From an uncultured Atopobium sp. (GTDB taxonomy: Bacteria > Actinomycetota > Coriobacteriia > Coriobacteriales > Atopobiaceae): 6,693 nt of DNA. Every line of letters begins with the position of its first letter. Position 1 is the first letter of the stretch. Where the stretch lies: assembly GCA_946999785.1 (NCBI GenBank), contig CAMQEO010000063.1:1-6693 (forward strand). Reading direction: 5' to 3'. Both the position numbers and the translations under genes were made by a program. Below the pieces are notes generated by a model. It worked only from the letters and a program-made list of their open reading frames with translations, searched no databases and was not told the DNA's origin. Of the stretch, positions 5,775 through 6,693 are shown piece by piece.

Positions 5775-5810
5775 CGGTGTGCATAACCATGTATGCACAC
5801 CGTTCTTTTT
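5775..5810 (+). terminator. Intrinsic terminator-like hairpin inside the importer operon
   Basis: CGGTGTGCATA (5775-5785) pairs perfectly with TATGCACACCG (5792-5802) over a six-base loop, an 11-bp stem followed by TTCTTTTT (5803-5810). It starts 12 nt after the lipoprotein stop codon and ends 38 nt before the permease start. It has the form of a Rho-independent terminator. In this position it probably gives partial termination and stabilises the 3' end of the first cistron, so that binding protein is made in excess over permease. Confidence 0.8.
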
Positions 5811-5848
5811 ACTGGTAACATTATTGAGAGCAGATAAAGGAGGGTGTT

Positions 5849-6693
5849 ATGGCAACAAGTCAAAGTGCACAGCTTGATCGTAAAAAGCTTTTAGCAGATC
5901 CTATCTTGGTATCAACTATTATTGTACTGGTAGCAGCACTTGTGCTGTTTATTTTGTATCCACTTGCTATCTTAATGGTTGATAGCATTGTAGGCGAACA
6001 CGGTCCAACGCTTGATGTGTTTGCGCGTGTTTTAGCTATGCCTACGTTTGAAACCGCTATCATTAACACGCTGAATGTAGGATTTTTTGTAGGTATTATT
6101 GCAACGTTTATTGGATTGCTTTTTGCGTATGTAGAGGTGTACGTTAAGCTTAAAAGTCGCTTTATTAGCGGGCTCTTTAAGATTGTTTCAATGTTGCCTG
6201 TTGTTTCACCTCCGTTTGTATTGTCTTTGTCTGTTATCATGCTCTTTGGTAAAGCAGGTATTATTACCAGGCACTTATTGGGCATTTACGATAATAATGT
6301 CTATGGTTTTTGGGGTATTGCGCTTGTACAAACGCTTACATTCTTCCCCGTATGCTACATGATGTTTAGAGGTTTGCTCAAAAACATCGACCCTTCTCTT
6401 GAAGAAGCGGCACGTGATATGGGGGCTTCTCGTTGGAAAGTTTTTACCTCTGTTACGCTTCCGCTTATTTTGCCTGGTTTAGGTAACGCGTTTTTAGTTA
6501 CTTTTATTGAGTCAATTGCCGACTTTGCAAACCCTATGCTTATTGGTGGTTCTTACGATACGCTTGCAACATCTATCTACCTGCAAATCACAGGCGCGTA
6601 TGATAAACAGGGCGCGGCGGCAATGGCAGTTGTATTGCTTGGTATTACGCTTGCCATGTTTGTGGTACAAAAATATATTCTTGAGGCAAAAAG
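5849..6693 (+). CDS. ABC importer permease (AfuB/FbpB-like), 5' part only
   Basis: The frame is open from the ATG at 5849 to the right edge, giving 281 complete residues. The start is supported by a strong ribosome site (AAAGGAGG, 5836-5843). The protein begins with a short charged cytoplasmic segment, then membrane segments at roughly 20-45, 70-98, 112-134, 150-175, 205-228 and 256-274. Between the last two long groups is the ATPase-docking EAA loop: EEAARDMGAS (185-194) continuing to TLPLILPG (203-210). DFANPMLIGG and the following LATSIYLQ (about 225-246) are typical of the iron/thiamine/sugar-phosphate branch of permeases. Members of this branch are often about 550 residues with two fused permease halves, so a second half probably follows outside the window. 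It works with the upstream lipoprotein and an ATPase not seen here. Its expression is probably lowered by the hairpin upstream. Confidence 0.9.
   Translation, partial: MATSQSAQLDRKKLLADPILVSTIIVLVAALVLFILYPLAILMVDSIVGEHGPTLDVFARVLAMPTFETAIINTLNVGFFVGIIATFIGLLFAYVEVYVKLKSRFISGLFKIVSMLPVVSPPFVLSLSVIMLFGKAGIITRHLLGIYDNNVYGFWGIALVQTLTFFPVCYMMFRGLLKNIDPSLEEAARDMGASRWKVFTSVTLPLILPGLGNAFLVTFIESIADFANPMLIGGSYDTLATSIYLQITGAYDKQGAAAMAVVLLGITLAMFVVQKYILEAK

Noticed and set aside
5391..5798. Minus-strand open frame of 135 codons inside the lipoprotein gene
   Set aside because: It lies opposite a well-supported gene with clear family motifs, has no recognisable domain and no ribosome site; it is an antisense shadow.
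5860..6285. Minus-strand open frame of 141 codons opposite the permease gene
   Set aside because: Its composition mirrors the hydrophobic codons of the permease; the plus-strand frame has the EAA loop and a strong ribosome site.

Overview
The window looks like ordinary chromosomal DNA from a low-to-mid GC, monoderm (single-membrane) bacterium. A member of the Coriobacteriia (Atopobium, Fannyhessea or Lancefieldella type) is my best guess. The evidence is a Tat-exported lipoprotein solute-binding protein, a membrane-anchored YkuD L,D-transpeptidase with a long threonine-rich cytoplasmic tail, and AT-rich intergenic regions with readable -35/-10 promoters. This placement is inference from gene style, not from a marker gene. 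I see no tRNA, rRNA, CRISPR array, transposase or integrase.

Layout. Positions 1-557 (minus) hold the 5' part of a DEDD-type 3'-5' exonuclease gene with an unrecognised N-terminal region of about 130 residues. Positions 659-1357 (minus) encode an MgtC/SapB-family membrane protein; its putative -10 box is bracketed by a perfect inverted repeat. Positions 1578-2477 (plus) encode a CPBP-family intramembrane protease. It converges on the L,D-transpeptidase gene (2583-4178, minus), and a 13-bp inverted repeat lies between the two. A divergent regulatory region (4179-4613) then serves the transpeptidase leftwards and an ABC importer rightwards. The importer's lipoprotein is at 4614-5762 and its permease begins at 5849 and runs off the window. 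A perfect 11-bp hairpin with a T tract separates these two genes.

How the genes work together. Only the two importer genes form a clear functional unit. The lipoprotein captures a substrate outside the membrane and the permease passes it inwards; the ATPase is presumably encoded beyond the right edge. The usual automatic label would be ferric iron import. The binding protein lacks a tyrosine pair and resembles the AfuA/PhnS side of the family, so an organophosphate substrate is at least as plausible. The other genes are individual envelope, stress or nucleic-acid functions with no visible shared pathway.

Most notable non-coding structure. The importer promoter (TTGAGC, 17 bp, TATAAA) lies between two arms of a perfect 9-bp inverted repeat whose centres are 53 bp apart, about five helical turns. 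A leader of about 190 nt follows, containing a bulged hairpin and a possible 42-codon leader ORF. I found no gene family here that is clearly a new biological system; the regulatory architecture is the part worth a second look.
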